Positions 18,603-27,612 of a stretch of 64,000 bases of DNA are shown piece by piece. The position numbers and the translations under genes are program-made. The stretch's first letter is position 1; each line of letters begins with the position of its first letter. The notes beneath the pieces were generated by a model. That model worked only from the letters and a program-made list of their open reading frames with translations, had not been told where the DNA came from and made no database searches. The DNA is taken from assembly GCA_947494645.1 (NCBI GenBank), contig CANLVO010000001.1, forward strand, positions 868,001 to 932,000. The letters run 5' to 3'. The DNA comes from an uncultured Litoreibacter sp. (GTDB lineage Bacteria; Pseudomonadota; Alphaproteobacteria; Rhodobacterales; Rhodobacteraceae).

Positions 18603-19292
18603 TCAGGCCGGATGTGCTTTGACCCAGGCGTCTTGCCAGTCGCGGGGGGCTTTGAGGAAGCGCTCCACCTCGGCGAGGGTCTCGGCCGTGAAGGCTTGTC
18701 GCTCGCGGGCAACCTCCAGCACGTCCCACCATGTGCACAGGTGGTGCAGGGTGACGCCGTGATCGGCCAGCCGGGAAATGGTTTCGGGGAAGATGTCATA
18801 ATAGAAGATGACGGCCGTGTGGGCGCAGGTGGCCCCGGTGTCGCGGATCGCGTCGACAAAGCTGAGTTTGGAGCCGCCATCGGTGGTCATGTCTTCGACC
18901 AGCAGCGCGTTTTGACCTTCGCGCATCACACCCTCAATGCGGGCGTTTTTGCCGTAGCCTTTGGGTTTCTTGCGCACATAAGTCATGGGCAATGCCATGC
19001 GCTCCGCCACGAGGGCGGCGAAAGGGATCCCGGCGGTTTCGCCGCCCGCGATATTGTCGAAGGCCTCAAACCCGGCATTGCGCATGATGGTGACGGTGAG
19101 AAAATCCATCAATGTGGCGCGGATGCGCGGGTAGGAGATCAGTTTGCGGCAATCGACATAGCTAGGCGAGGGCAAGCCGGACGCGAGCGTAAATGGCGTG
19201 TCCGTGTTGAAATTGACCGCGCCGATCTCAAGCAGCATGCCCGCGGAGAGGCGGGCGATTTCATCTTTGCTGGGGTAGCTTGAGGGGATCAT
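18603..19292 (-). CDS. pyrE: Orotate phosphoribosyltransferase
   Basis: 229 residues. Catalyses orotate plus PRPP to OMP in pyrimidine synthesis. The PRPP-binding loop is visible as [15 protein letters not shown], and the N-terminal [15 protein letters not shown] and [17 protein letters not shown] segments carry the usual Lys-rich flexible loop. ATG 19292 with AAAGGACC just upstream. It lies directly downstream of pyrC on the same strand, with a repeat element in the 67-base gap. Confidence 0.95.
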   Translation of the reverse strand: MIPSSYPSKDEIARLSAGMLLEIGAVNFNTDTPFTLASGLPSPSYVDCRKLISYPRIRATLMDFLTVTIMRNAGFEAFDNIAGGETAGIPFAALVAERMALPMTYVRKKPKGYGKNARIEGVMREGQNALLVEDMTTDGGSKLSFVDAIRDTGATCAHTAVIFYYDIFPETISRLADHGVTLHHLCTWWDVLEVARERQAFTAETLAEVERFLKAPRDWQDAWVKAHPA

Positions 19293-19315
19293 CGGTGGGT
19301 CCTTTCTGGCGCGGG

Positions 19316-19353
19316 GTGGAGCCTCCGGCGGGAGGTATTTTTGAAGCAGTGAT
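19316..19353. repeat. Intergenic repeat element, copy 2 (single unit)
   Basis: In the gap between pyrC and pyrE. On the plus strand it reads GCCTCCGGCGGGAGG followed by TATTTTTGAAGCAGTGAT. CCTCC-GGCG-GGAGG is a perfect stem with a T-rich tail, so the plus strand could form an antisense terminator. In the direction of the pyr genes it starts ATCACTGCTTCAAAAATAC, the same orientation relative to the preceding gene as copies 1 and 3. Confidence 0.75.
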
Positions 19354-19359
19354 AGGGGC

Positions 19360-20391
19360 TTACGTCACGCGCCAATGGAGCGGCATTTGTGGATCAAAGA
19401 CGGTGACAGGGCCTGATTTGGTGTCGATTTTTGCGGGGTATGCAACGGGCTCGCCCTTGGTGAGGGTGATGTGGCCCTCATTGGGTGCGAGGCCGTAGAA
19501 GGTGGGGCCGTTGAGCGAGGTGAAGGCTTCAAGCTTGTCGAGCGCGTTGTCCTGCTCGAACACTTCGGCCAGAATGGAGAGCGTGTTGGTGGCGGTGAAA
19601 CAGCCCGCGCAGCCGCAAGCATGTTCCTTGAGATCATCCGTATGCGGCGCACTGTCGGTGCCCAGAAAAAACGTCGGATCGCCGGATGTGGCGGCTTTGC
19701 GCAAAGCGAGGCGGTGGGTTTCGCGTTTGGCGACGGGCAGGCAGTAATAATGCGGCTTGATGCCGCCTGCGAGGATGTGGTTGCGGTTGATCACCAGATG
19801 ATGGGTCGTGATCGTAGCGGCCGTATTGTCATGCGACTGCGCATAGTCTGCACCCTGGGCAGTGGTGATATGCTCCATGATAATCTTCAGTTCGGGGTAG
19901 TCGCGCCGGATCGGGTCAAGGACGCGGTCGATGAACACGGCCTCGCGGTCGAAAATGTCGATCTCTGCATCCGTGACCTCGCCGTGGACGCAAAGCGGCA
20001 GGCCGATCTGGGCCATGGTCTCGAGCTGGCGACGGATTTTGGTGAAGTCAGCGACACCAGAGGCGGAGTTGGTGGTGGCCCCGGCGGGGTAGAGCTTTAC
20101 GGCTGTGACCAGCCCGATCTCATGAGCGGCGCGGAGGTCTTTGATGTCGGTCTCTTCCGTCAGGTAGAGGGTCATCAGCGGCTGGAAATCGGAATTGTCG
20201 GGCTTGGCGGCCATGATCCGGTCGCGGTATTCGGCAGCATCGCGGGCTGTGACCACGGGCGGCACGAGGTTGGGCATGATAATGGCGCGGGCAAAATGGC
20301 GGGCGGTCTCTGGCAGAACGGCTTTGAGCATATCGCCGTCGCGCAAATGCAGATGCCAGTCGTCGGGGCGGCGGATCGTGAGCGTGGTCAT
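19360..20391 (-). CDS. pyrC: Dihydroorotase
   Basis: 343 residues, matching the short class II dihydroorotase of E. coli type. It converts carbamoyl-aspartate to dihydroorotate. The metal ligands appear as WHLHLRDGD (His13, His15), the carboxylated lysine segment as AVKLYPAG, further histidines in HGEVTD and MEHITT, and the LGTDSAPH motif near the C-terminus. ATG 20391 opens right on the conserved start [12 protein letters not shown]; the open frame upstream of it has no family similarity. It is followed by pyrE. Confidence 0.96.
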   Translation of the reverse strand: MTTLTIRRPDDWHLHLRDGDMLKAVLPETARHFARAIIMPNLVPPVVTARDAAEYRDRIMAAKPDNSDFQPLMTLYLTEETDIKDLRAAHEIGLVTAVKLYPAGATTNSASGVADFTKIRRQLETMAQIGLPLCVHGEVTDAEIDIFDREAVFIDRVLDPIRRDYPELKIIMEHITTAQGADYAQSHDNTAATITTHHLVINRNHILAGGIKPHYYCLPVAKRETHRLALRKAATSGDPTFFLGTDSAPHTDDLKEHACGCAGCFTATNTLSILAEVFEQDNALDKLEAFTSLNGPTFYGLAPNEGHITLTKGEPVAYPAKIDTKSGPVTVFDPQMPLHWRVT

Positions 20392-20539
20392 AGCGGGTGC
20401 ATCCCTGAGCGCGTGGGGGTTGGCTCCGGGTGTAGCCAATTCATGCGCGGGGTGCCAGCGCGATTGGCCGCGGGCCGAAACTTGCCGGTTGCGGGTCTGG
20501 CCGCATTCGCGCTGCCCTTTATGAGGGGAGGGCGATAAG

Positions 20540-20863
20540 GTGAAAAGAAAACGAGCAGGTGCTGAGATGAAGCAGATTTCTTTCGTGATGATATGCGCGG
20601 TTCTGGCAGGCTGTACGCCGCCGGCAGTTGCGGTGCAAACGGTGCGCGAGGCGGGGCCGGACGAGGTGGCCGGGTGCCAGACTCTGGGCCGTGTGACAGG
20701 CGTGCCGGGCGTGTTCGGGCCGCTGGCAAAAGTGGGCCTGAGAGATGCGCGCAACGCCGCGAAACGCACGGCGCTGGAGCAAGGGGCCAACACGGTGGTC
20801 TTTGATGCCGTGCCAGCTGACACGCAGGTGTTTGAGGTGACTGGGACGGCTTACCGCTGCTGA
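20540..20863 (+). CDS. Small lipoprotein, DUF4156-like
   Basis: 107 residues (98 if ATG 20567 is used). A signal peptide ends in CAVLAGC, a lipobox, and the mature part has two more cysteines (GCQTLGRV and a terminal YRC) that may form a disulfide. The layout resembles DUF4156 lipoproteins; function unknown. GTG 20540 has a good GGGGAGG ribosome site; ATG 20567 would give a more standard signal peptide. Plus-strand gene between pyrC (diverging) and the glycan cluster (converging). Confidence 0.7.
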   Translation: MKRKRAGAEMKQISFVMICAVLAGCTPPAVAVQTVREAGPDEVAGCQTLGRVTGVPGVFGPLAKVGLRDARNAAKRTALEQGANTVVFDAVPADTQVFEVTGTAYRC

Positions 20864-20937
20864 TGCCCTTGACTTGACGCGACATTCCGGGGGCTGTTTA
20901 GCCCGCCGATCTGTGCACACATGTCATTTCGCAACAT

Positions 20938-22845
20938 TCACGCGTTTTTCAGGGATCTGCGATACGTCTTGAAGGCGGCGGTGAATTTGGCGCGTCGCTC
21001 AGGCTGACCACGGGCATCGAGATAGCCTTCGATGTTCTTGCGGTAGAGGTAGATGCTTTTGCGGGCCCGGATGGTTTTGTAGAAACTTTCCTCGGTCAAC
21101 GTGCCTTGGACGCCGCCCTCCATCACGGTTTTCAGCGCGTCCATCCGGTTGAGGACCAGAGCGGATTTATGGCCCAGCCCGAAGCCTTTCAGATGGATCA
21201 GGTTGTCGCCTGAGAGCCGATCGATATGGGCGCGGTCACCTGCGTGAAACGGGTCATAAATCAGGTAGACTTTCGAGGCCTCGGAGGTCTGCAACGCGGC
21301 GTCTGAATAGGGCAGCGTCCAATCGGCCGCGCGGCCTTTTGCGAAGCGTTTTTCCCAAGGCACCTCGGCGCTGTCGAGGGTGGTCTGCGGGCTGAAGGCC
21401 ACCACGGTGGCGCCGGGCGCGAGGCTGGAGAAGGTCACAGCGCCGAAGGCCCCCATGGACGTGCCGACGAAAGAGACGGCGTCAAACCGTTTGAAGAAGC
21501 CTGCGTCGCGCAGCACGTTGAGATGGGCAATCAGGCCCGCGTTCCGAAACCATGTCGAGCTTTGAGCGTAGACGCCAAGCTGCGAATAGTCCCTGTCTGC
21601 ACAGAATTTCTGGGCCCAGGGTTCGCGGGCGGTATTGGGGTTTCCGGCTTGGCTGAGATTGTCGAAGCTGACGACAAGCTGTGCACTGGACCGCTCGACA
21701 AAAGAACAGCTGTAGTCGTCGAATTTGTGAAACCAGCCATTGCGGGGGCCTGCGGGGTAAATCTCGGAGTACCATGTGGGCAGGACTGGGGCGTCTTCCT
21801 CGGATTCGGGCTCGATCTCTGCCTCACTCTCAGCAGGGGCGACGGTGGAGGGGTCTTCGGCGGTGGTTTCGCTGTCTTGCAGGCGACGGGCATGAAGGTT
21901 GCCGATGGCTTTCAGAATGGCCTCCATCGCTGCGGCGCGGTCCTTGAGCTGCTGGCGGCTTTCTTCGGCGGCGCTTTCCTCGGACAAGTCGATATCGTCG
22001 TAGCGGAAGAAATCGGCATGGTCCGGCAGGTAGGTCTTGATGAGTTTTTCCGTCTCGGGGGTCATGCTTTCCATCAAGGCCACGCGCTGGGCCCCGGTGA
22101 AGACGTCGCGGGAGCGGATGGTGCCGGGGTGTTGCAACGCGATCAGCTCTCGGATCACCTGCCGGGTGCGGAAATCGGTGACCTCCCCCATGATGGCCAG
22201 CGCTTCCGACATCTCGGCAGAGAAGGTCTTGTTGGCAAATCCCTCGTCGCGGTCGAGATCTTCGGGCAGCTCCACGCCAAGCTGGTCTGCGAAATCCATC
22301 ACCATATCGCCTTGGGCCAGATGGGTCGGGCTAAAGGGGCGCAGAACGACATTTTCAGGGCCCAGAACCTGCCCGTAGCCGTCGATGACGTCCCAGTAGC
22401 GGATCAGTTTCGGGGCTTTGGCCAGAAAAGCCTCCCGGTCGGGCGGGATGCGGCCGTTTTTCAGGAACTGCTTGTAAAGCGCCTCGAGATAGCTGTCTTG
22501 GCGTCGGATGTAGCAGATCAGCTTGGTGCGGCCCTGCATGGCCTTGGGAATGGCGGCGGTGAGCTTGCGGGCGACATGCGGATTGAAGAGCATCTCGGAC
22601 GAGATGACATGTTGCGCGTCCGGCTGGGCGTCGGCCTCTGCGAGAATGGCGTCAAAGAGCGGCCCGGTGGTGCCGATGCGGGCATTGGCGGCCAGCTCGT
22701 TATGCGCGACATGGCTGCGCCCGGCTTGCATGTAATTCAGCCCTCCCTCGGCGCGGAGCCTTGTCTCATTGACGTTGAGAAAGGTCTGCAACGAGGTGGT
22801 TCCCGTTTTGGGAGAGCCTATGTGAAGCCAGATCGTGCCCATCAC
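20938..22845 (-). CDS. Sulfotransferase fused to an alpha/beta-hydrolase-like domain
   Basis: 635 residues with two parts. Residues 1 to about 290 look like a PAPS-dependent sulfotransferase: the 5'-phosphosulfate loop HIGSPKTGTTSLQ (8-20) and the 3'-phosphate site around CYIRRQDSYLEALYKQF. An acidic Ser/Glu/Pro linker (about 325-350) joins it to a C-terminal domain with GTSMGAFGA (nucleophile about Ser463), YDPFHAGD and GFGLGHKSA, giving a plausible Ser-Asp-His triad. The second half is closely similar to the protein encoded next upstream. Likely role, by inference: sulfation plus acyl-group removal or transfer on a surface glycan. It is the last gene of a minus-strand operon, overlapping its neighbour by four bases. 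Confidence 0.75.
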   Translation of the reverse strand: MMGTIWLHIGSPKTGTTSLQTFLNVNETRLRAEGGLNYMQAGRSHVAHNELAANARIGTTGPLFDAILAEADAQPDAQHVISSEMLFNPHVARKLTAAIPKAMQGRTKLICYIRRQDSYLEALYKQFLKNGRIPPDREAFLAKAPKLIRYWDVIDGYGQVLGPENVVLRPFSPTHLAQGDMVMDFADQLGVELPEDLDRDEGFANKTFSAEMSEALAIMGEVTDFRTRQVIRELIALQHPGTIRSRDVFTGAQRVALMESMTPETEKLIKTYLPDHADFFRYDDIDLSEESAAEESRQQLKDRAAAMEAILKAIGNLHARRLQDSETTAEDPSTVAPAESEAEIEPESEEDAPVLPTWYSEIYPAGPRNGWFHKFDDYSCSFVERSSAQLVVSFDNLSQAGNPNTAREPWAQKFCADRDYSQLGVYAQSSTWFRNAGLIAHLNVLRDAGFFKRFDAVSFVGTSMGAFGAVTFSSLAPGATVVAFSPQTTLDSAEVPWEKRFAKGRAADWTLPYSDAALQTSEASKVYLIYDPFHAGDRAHIDRLSGDNLIHLKGFGLGHKSALVLNRMDALKTVMEGGVQGTLTEESFYKTIRARKSIYLYRKNIEGYLDARGQPERRAKFTAAFKTYRRSLKNA

Positions 22846-23795
22846 AGGAACTCCCCAGGGGGTATCTGGCCACGTTTGCGCAACAGCCTGTCGGCGGCGT
22901 TTTTCTTGCGGCGAAACACCGGGGCGCGGCCTTGGGCGAGGACGTGATTGGCCACGATAGAGACGCGCATCGGGTGCTTCTTTTCATCAATGCGCAGCAT
23001 CAGCTCGCGCATGTAGCGTTTGAAATTGCGCCGGGCGCGCAGCAGCTTGTAGAAAGTCTGGCGGTCCAGCGAGCCGTTCACGCAGCCCCTGACGACCTGT
23101 TTCAGAATGCCCATATTCACAAGGCCCGAGGCGATGCGGTGGCCCTGAAAGCGGCATTTGAACTTGGTGACATTGGGGTTTTGAAACAGCGCGGCATGCA
23201 TCGCGTCTGGCGGCTCCAGCGGGTCATAGAACAGGTAGACATGCGCGGCTTTGGCCGACATTTCGGGCGCGTAGCCGTACTGCGAGTTGAAGTCGCGTGA
23301 CCAGACCGCGCGGTAGCGCCGCTCCCAAGAACACAGATCGCGGTCCAGCGAGGCTTGCGGGCTGATCGCAACCACGGTGGCGCCGGGGCAGGCGACTGAA
23401 AACGCGCAGGCCGCGTAGCCGCCCATGGAGGCGCCGTAAAACACGACGCGGTCGAATTGCGCAAAGAACCCCTCGTCCCGCAGGCGGTTAAAGAAGGCGA
23501 AGACGTCTTCGTCGCGGTACCATGTCCAGCCATGCGCCATCATGCCGAGGATGGACCAGCCCTGCTTTTGAACGAATTCGAAGCCCCATGGCAGGCGGTT
23601 GCCGTCCTCATAGACGTGGTCAAGATTTTCGAAGGAGATGATCAGCGTCTTGCCGGATTTGACGAACAAGGCTGTATGCTCGTCGCCGATCTCTTCGTAA
23701 AACCCGTGTGTGTCGCCAAGCGCGCGCAACTCCGCGCCCCATGCGTCGCGGGTCAGCTCTTGCTCTGTGAAGGAGAGGTCCAGTGCGGCGGTCAT
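22842..23795 (-). CDS. Alpha/beta-hydrolase-like protein, free-standing copy
   Basis: 317 residues. FYGASMGGYAACAF holds the nucleophile elbow (Ser123); YDPLEPPDAMH (Asp191 or Asp197) and FQGHRIASG (His219) complete a likely triad. The domain matches the C-terminal half of the downstream 635-residue fusion, including WSILGMMAHGWTWYRDE-type and SPQASLD segments, so the two are paralogues. No signal peptide, hence cytoplasmic. It is coupled on both sides by four-base overlaps. Substrate unknown; an esterase or acyltransferase acting on glycan precursors is a guess from context. Confidence 0.7.
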   Translation of the reverse strand: MTAALDLSFTEQELTRDAWGAELRALGDTHGFYEEIGDEHTALFVKSGKTLIISFENLDHVYEDGNRLPWGFEFVQKQGWSILGMMAHGWTWYRDEDVFAFFNRLRDEGFFAQFDRVVFYGASMGGYAACAFSVACPGATVVAISPQASLDRDLCSWERRYRAVWSRDFNSQYGYAPEMSAKAAHVYLFYDPLEPPDAMHAALFQNPNVTKFKCRFQGHRIASGLVNMGILKQVVRGCVNGSLDRQTFYKLLRARRNFKRYMRELMLRIDEKKHPMRVSIVANHVLAQGRAPVFRRKKNAADRLLRKRGQIPPGEFL

Positions 23796-24781
23796 GGCGC
23801 GGGCGCCTCGGTTGCGGCCAGCAGGTCGCGGCTCATCTGCGTGTCGCGCAGCTTGGCGATGGAGTTCTCGTGCCAGCGCACGGCGCGGCGGTGCAGGCGG
23901 TTGAGTTTGGGGTCCTCCATCAGCTTGGCATGAATGGCGCGGGCGGCAGGCAGAAGGGGTTGGATCGTCTCGTCCACCTCCTCGTTGCGGTTCATCTGGT
24001 GCCAGTAGGTGGCCCCCATCGTGCCGTCTGTATTGACCCTTGTGCCAGCCCGTCCGCGCACGCTCTTCATCAGATAGGTCTCGCGGTTGCGCAGGGCGTA
24101 ATGGTTCAGCTGGCCCAATTTGTAGCCGATGGTGCTGCGCTTCATGCGCCAGCCTTGGGCGTAGTAACCTTCGGGCATCTTCTCGCCCGAGCCGTTGACC
24201 CAGCCCAGCGCCTTCCAGTCGTCATCCGGCACGACCTTGGGGCGATGAGCGCCGGTGACGGTGACCGCGTCGGTGCGGTGGATGCTTTTCATGCCCCAGG
24301 CCTGCGCGGGCTTTGGGCAATGCAGAGGGGCCGCGCGGCGCAGGTCTTCGGTCAGGAATACGTCGCGATAGGTGGTCCGGTCACTGATCCCGAACAGCCG
24401 CCATGTCAGCGAGATACATTTGGCGTCAGGCACGGCGGCGGTCAGCGCCTGAATGGAGCGGTCGCCGACATGGATGTTGATGAACTCGTCCGTGTCGATC
24501 ACCGCGACCCAGTCGGCCTGCTGATAGGCCTGTTCGCGCGGCGCTTTTCGAAAGGCGCGCACCTGATGGGAGGGGCGCTGACCGGGCTGATGGGTGTTGT
24601 CGACATGGGTGACATAGCCCATTTCCTGCAACCGGGTAAGGATGCGAACCGTCGGGTCCTCGCAGTCATTGGTGAAGACCAGAAAGTGGTCGAAACCTAT
24701 CGACAAGTGATACGCCACCCATTCCAGAATGAACGGCCCCTCGTTCTTCATGCAGGTCAGGACCAGATACCGCTCCGCCAT
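23792..24781 (-). CDS. Glycosyltransferase of the GT2-like type (Glyco_tranf_2_4)
   Basis: 329 residues from ATG 24781; an in-frame ATG at 24805 overlaps the upstream gene and is less likely. The N-terminal LTCMKNEGPFILEWVAYH motif and the catalytic DTDEFINIHVGD (Asp96-x-Asp98) mark a single-domain GT-A transferase related to PF13704 proteins of Roseobacter surface clusters. No membrane segment. Close paralogues lie at 26581-27612 and in the second half of 27605-29872. It sits four bases after the GT-methyltransferase fusion gene and overlaps the hydrolase gene by four, so all four minus-strand genes form one operon. Confidence 0.85.
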   Translation of the reverse strand: MAERYLVLTCMKNEGPFILEWVAYHLSIGFDHFLVFTNDCEDPTVRILTRLQEMGYVTHVDNTHQPGQRPSHQVRAFRKAPREQAYQQADWVAVIDTDEFINIHVGDRSIQALTAAVPDAKCISLTWRLFGISDRTTYRDVFLTEDLRRAAPLHCPKPAQAWGMKSIHRTDAVTVTGAHRPKVVPDDDWKALGWVNGSGEKMPEGYYAQGWRMKRSTIGYKLGQLNHYALRNRETYLMKSVRGRAGTRVNTDGTMGATYWHQMNRNEEVDETIQPLLPAARAIHAKLMEDPKLNRLHRRAVRWHENSIAKLRDTQMSRDLLAATEAPAP

Positions 24782-24785
24782 GGGG

Positions 24786-26423
24786 CTACCGCTTATGGAC
24801 CACAAGCACCTGATCGCGCTTGTTTTTATTGAAGTGGGCCTGAAAGACGAAGCAGCCTGAGATATCCAGACGCTGCGCGTTCAGCTCTTCATGCAGCACC
24901 GGGTCGGGATGGTCGAAAAACCGCTTCTTGATGTAGCCTTGGAACAGGTCAGCGGTTTTCGGGAAGCTGTCGAGCTCCATTTTCGGGGGCTGCCAGCGCA
25001 GGTCTTCGATCACGTAAAGCCCGCCAGAAGCGAGCTTGGGAAACAGTTCAAGGAAAGCGTATTGCTGGTGATGGCTGGCATGTGACGCGTCATCAATGAT
25101 GATGTCGAGCCTGTCCATGTCTTGCGCTGCGCGGCGAATGTTTTCGCGCTCCCCCATGTCGCATTGGACGAAGCGGAAGCGGTCCTCTTTGAACCAACTG
25201 AAATCAGACACGTCGAGCCCGATGATCTGTGCCTTCTCAAAAAACTCCAGCCAGATGCGCACGGATGGCGCGTCGGTGGTTTCGCGGGTGGCGTCCTTGC
25301 CATGCTCTGGCCCGCCGATTTGCAGACCCATTTCCAGAAGCGTGATCGCGCGGCGGCGGAAGGGCTGGAAGAGCATGTTGTAAAGCTCGGTATAACGGTG
25401 CTTGGTCGAGCCTTTGTCAGAGCCGTATTTGTCGGCCAGATCGGTGAGGTTCAGCAGCCCGCGCCCATATTTTTCGACCGCCTGCACCGGGGCAGGGGCC
25501 GGGTTTTTCGGGGTTTCGGCTTTGGGCTCGGGCTTTTTGGCTTTTGGGACGGCCTTGACGATATCGTCTTCCAGATCAGTTGCGCCCTTTTGCGGGACGT
25601 ATTCGGGCATTGGGGCATCCGCGGGGTTGATCTTGTGCTTCTTGATAAGCCGTTCCAGCAAGCTGCCTGCAGGCGGCAAGCCGTCCTCATGGGTCATCAG
25701 GCGGCGGCGCATGCGGCGGCCATAGAAATGAATTGAGTAGGTGTTGTCAGTGACATTGCGCGAGATATCGAAGCCCGGGCGCAGCATCATCAACCGGTTC
25801 TTGAAATGAAACGGGTAGAGGCCTTCGGGCGGCAGCGCATACCGCGCCTCGCCTGTTTTTTTCAGGAAATAGGTGATGGCATGCGGGCCCCAGACACCCC
25901 AGGGCTGCTCGCCCGCATGGATGGGGTTGCCCGCCTCCTTGGCGGCCTCAAGCTCTGCACGATATTCCTTACCGTACCATTCGGGGATCGCAAACTCGTC
26001 GCTGGTGTAATCCAGCAGGGCCGCCAGCGTTTCGCTGTCTTGCGGCAGACCCAACACACCGCCGTTGATATGGGTCTTGGACTCCCAGCCATAGAAATGC
26101 CCGTTGGGAGTTTTGAACCTTTTCACGCAATAGGCGTCAGTGTCGGCCCAGATAATGTCATCATGCTTTTCCAGAAGCTTGTAGCGCCACAGGTCGGAAT
26201 GCAGCGCGGGGGAGCCGGTGCGCTCGTGGATTAGAAAGCCTTTTTCGGGCAGAATTTCATTGGCATCGCACACCTCGATCCCGTCCGGAATATTGCCGAC
26301 CTCGCCATACGTATACATCTTCACATGATGGCCCGCGTCTCGGTACGAGACAGCGCAAAGCTGCTCCAAATAGGTGAGATTGCCGCCAATCCATAGCTGC
26401 GCGATTGCGTAGTCTTTGCTCAC
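24786..26423 (-). CDS. Glycosyltransferase-methyltransferase fusion protein
   Basis: 545 residues, GTG start at 26423. Residues 1 to about 245 form a DXD sugar transferase domain (IWADTDAY at 91-98, then GWESKTHINGGVLGLP), of the capsular polysaccharide/mannosyltransferase sort. A Lys/Pro/Ala-rich linker spans about 285-315. Residues 325-545 form a SAM-dependent methyltransferase resembling macrocin-type O-methyltransferases: LADKYGSDKGSTKHRYTELY (329-348), LLEMGLQIGG (362-371), IIIDDASHASHHQQ (441-454) and IEDLRW. The fusion could add a sugar and methylate it, or cap the glycan. It opens the minus-strand operon and diverges from the plus-strand transferases. Confidence 0.8.
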   Translation of the reverse strand: MSKDYAIAQLWIGGNLTYLEQLCAVSYRDAGHHVKMYTYGEVGNIPDGIEVCDANEILPEKGFLIHERTGSPALHSDLWRYKLLEKHDDIIWADTDAYCVKRFKTPNGHFYGWESKTHINGGVLGLPQDSETLAALLDYTSDEFAIPEWYGKEYRAELEAAKEAGNPIHAGEQPWGVWGPHAITYFLKKTGEARYALPPEGLYPFHFKNRLMMLRPGFDISRNVTDNTYSIHFYGRRMRRRLMTHEDGLPPAGSLLERLIKKHKINPADAPMPEYVPQKGATDLEDDIVKAVPKAKKPEPKAETPKNPAPAPVQAVEKYGRGLLNLTDLADKYGSDKGSTKHRYTELYNMLFQPFRRRAITLLEMGLQIGGPEHGKDATRETTDAPSVRIWLEFFEKAQIIGLDVSDFSWFKEDRFRFVQCDMGERENIRRAAQDMDRLDIIIDDASHASHHQQYAFLELFPKLASGGLYVIEDLRWQPPKMELDSFPKTADLFQGYIKKRFFDHPDPVLHEELNAQRLDISGCFVFQAHFNKNKRDQVLVVHKR

Positions 26424-26580
26424 GATGTGCCCCGCGATTGAGCGGGTTCATCCCGCCTTGTTGGTTATGCTTGTTTCGATTCTCGCAAAGGGCAGGGTAA
26501 AACGCAAGGAAAAGGTGATTCGGTTTTGTGCGGAATCCCTTGCAAAAAAGAGGTGCCAAACCTTGGTGCAGAGCAGCCCC
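26424..26580. promoter_or_regulatory. Divergent promoter region of the glycan cluster
   Basis: A 157-base gap separates the two divergent transferase operons. It is more AT-rich than its flanks and contains GCGGG-ttcat-CCCGC at 26442-26456. No -35/-10 pair can be fixed with confidence. The arrangement predicts common control of both halves of the cluster. Confidence 0.4.
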
Positions 26581-27612
26581 ATGACCGTGACCATCGTCAC
26601 CACGATGCGCAATGAAGGCGCGCATCTTCTGGAGTGGATCGCCCATCACCGCGCCGCCGGCGTCACTGGTTTTCTGGTCTATGTAAATGACTGCGAGGAC
26701 GGCACCGAAGCCCTGTTGCGGCTCTTGCCGGGTGTCGAGGTGATTGAGATGCCAGCGGGTGACAAACCTCCGCAATGGCGTGCGCTGAAGGCGGCTTGGG
26801 ATCATCCCATAGTGGCCGGCTCCGACTGGCTGGCGTGCGTTGACTGTGACGAATTTTTTAATCTTGGCAATGGGTTGCGGGGCGTTCCTGATCTTGTAAA
26901 TTCCGCAGGCGGTGACGCGATCATGCTGCCTTGGCGGCTTTATGGTCATAGCGGTCAGGTCGCGCTGTCGGACGCGCCCACATGCGCAAGGTTCACCCGC
27001 TGCGCCGCGCCCGACATGCTTTACCCGGCGATTGGTAGCTACTTCAAAACGCTGTTCAGGCGGCAGGGACCATTTCGCCAATTTGGGGTGCACCGGCCCA
27101 AGCAGAAAAACCCTGAGCGGCACGGGGTGCCCATCTGGCGCGACGGGTCGGGGCAGGCCTTGTCCGGCAAGCTGCCCGCCGACGATGGGCAGATCATGCA
27201 TTGGGGCGCGCCGATTGCGCGGGATCTGGTGCAGTTGAACCACTATTCCGTGCGCTCGGCGGCTGATTTTCTGATCAAGCAAGAGCGCGGGCTGCCCAAC
27301 CACCAATCCAAGCGCATCGACCTGACCTATTGGGTGGAGCGGAATTTCAACACGGTGGAAGATCGCTCGATTGAAGCGATGGGCGCAGGCACGGCTGAGG
27401 TGCTTGCAGAATTCATGGCAATTGACGGCGTGGCAGAGGCGCAGGCGGCATGCCGCGACTGGCACCGCGCACGGTTTGACGCGCTGATGCGCACGCCCGA
27501 AGGGTTGAAGCTGTACGGTCGCCTGTTGTTGGCGGGCAGCAGCGAGGCCCTGCCGCAAGACGCCGCCCTTGGGCTGATCAAAGCATATGGCGAGGTGCAT
27601 TCGGGTGAGTGA
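26581..27612 (+). CDS. Glycosyltransferase of the GT2-like type (Glyco_tranf_2_4), paralogue
   Basis: 343 residues from ATG 26581. TTMRNEGAHLLEWIAHH at the N-terminus and CVDCDEFFNLG (Asp88-x-Asp90) are the diagnostic motifs; HRPKQKNPE and LNHYSVRSAADFL correspond to HRPK and LNHYALRN in the paralogue at 23792. It is more diverged than the other two copies. Its stop overlaps the start of the next transferase by 8 bases (GTG 27605), so the two are translationally coupled. Confidence 0.82.
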   Translation: MTVTIVTTMRNEGAHLLEWIAHHRAAGVTGFLVYVNDCEDGTEALLRLLPGVEVIEMPAGDKPPQWRALKAAWDHPIVAGSDWLACVDCDEFFNLGNGLRGVPDLVNSAGGDAIMLPWRLYGHSGQVALSDAPTCARFTRCAAPDMLYPAIGSYFKTLFRRQGPFRQFGVHRPKQKNPERHGVPIWRDGSGQALSGKLPADDGQIMHWGAPIARDLVQLNHYSVRSAADFLIKQERGLPNHQSKRIDLTYWVERNFNTVEDRSIEAMGAGTAEVLAEFMAIDGVAEAQAACRDWHRARFDALMRTPEGLKLYGRLLLAGSSEALPQDAALGLIKAYGEVHSGE

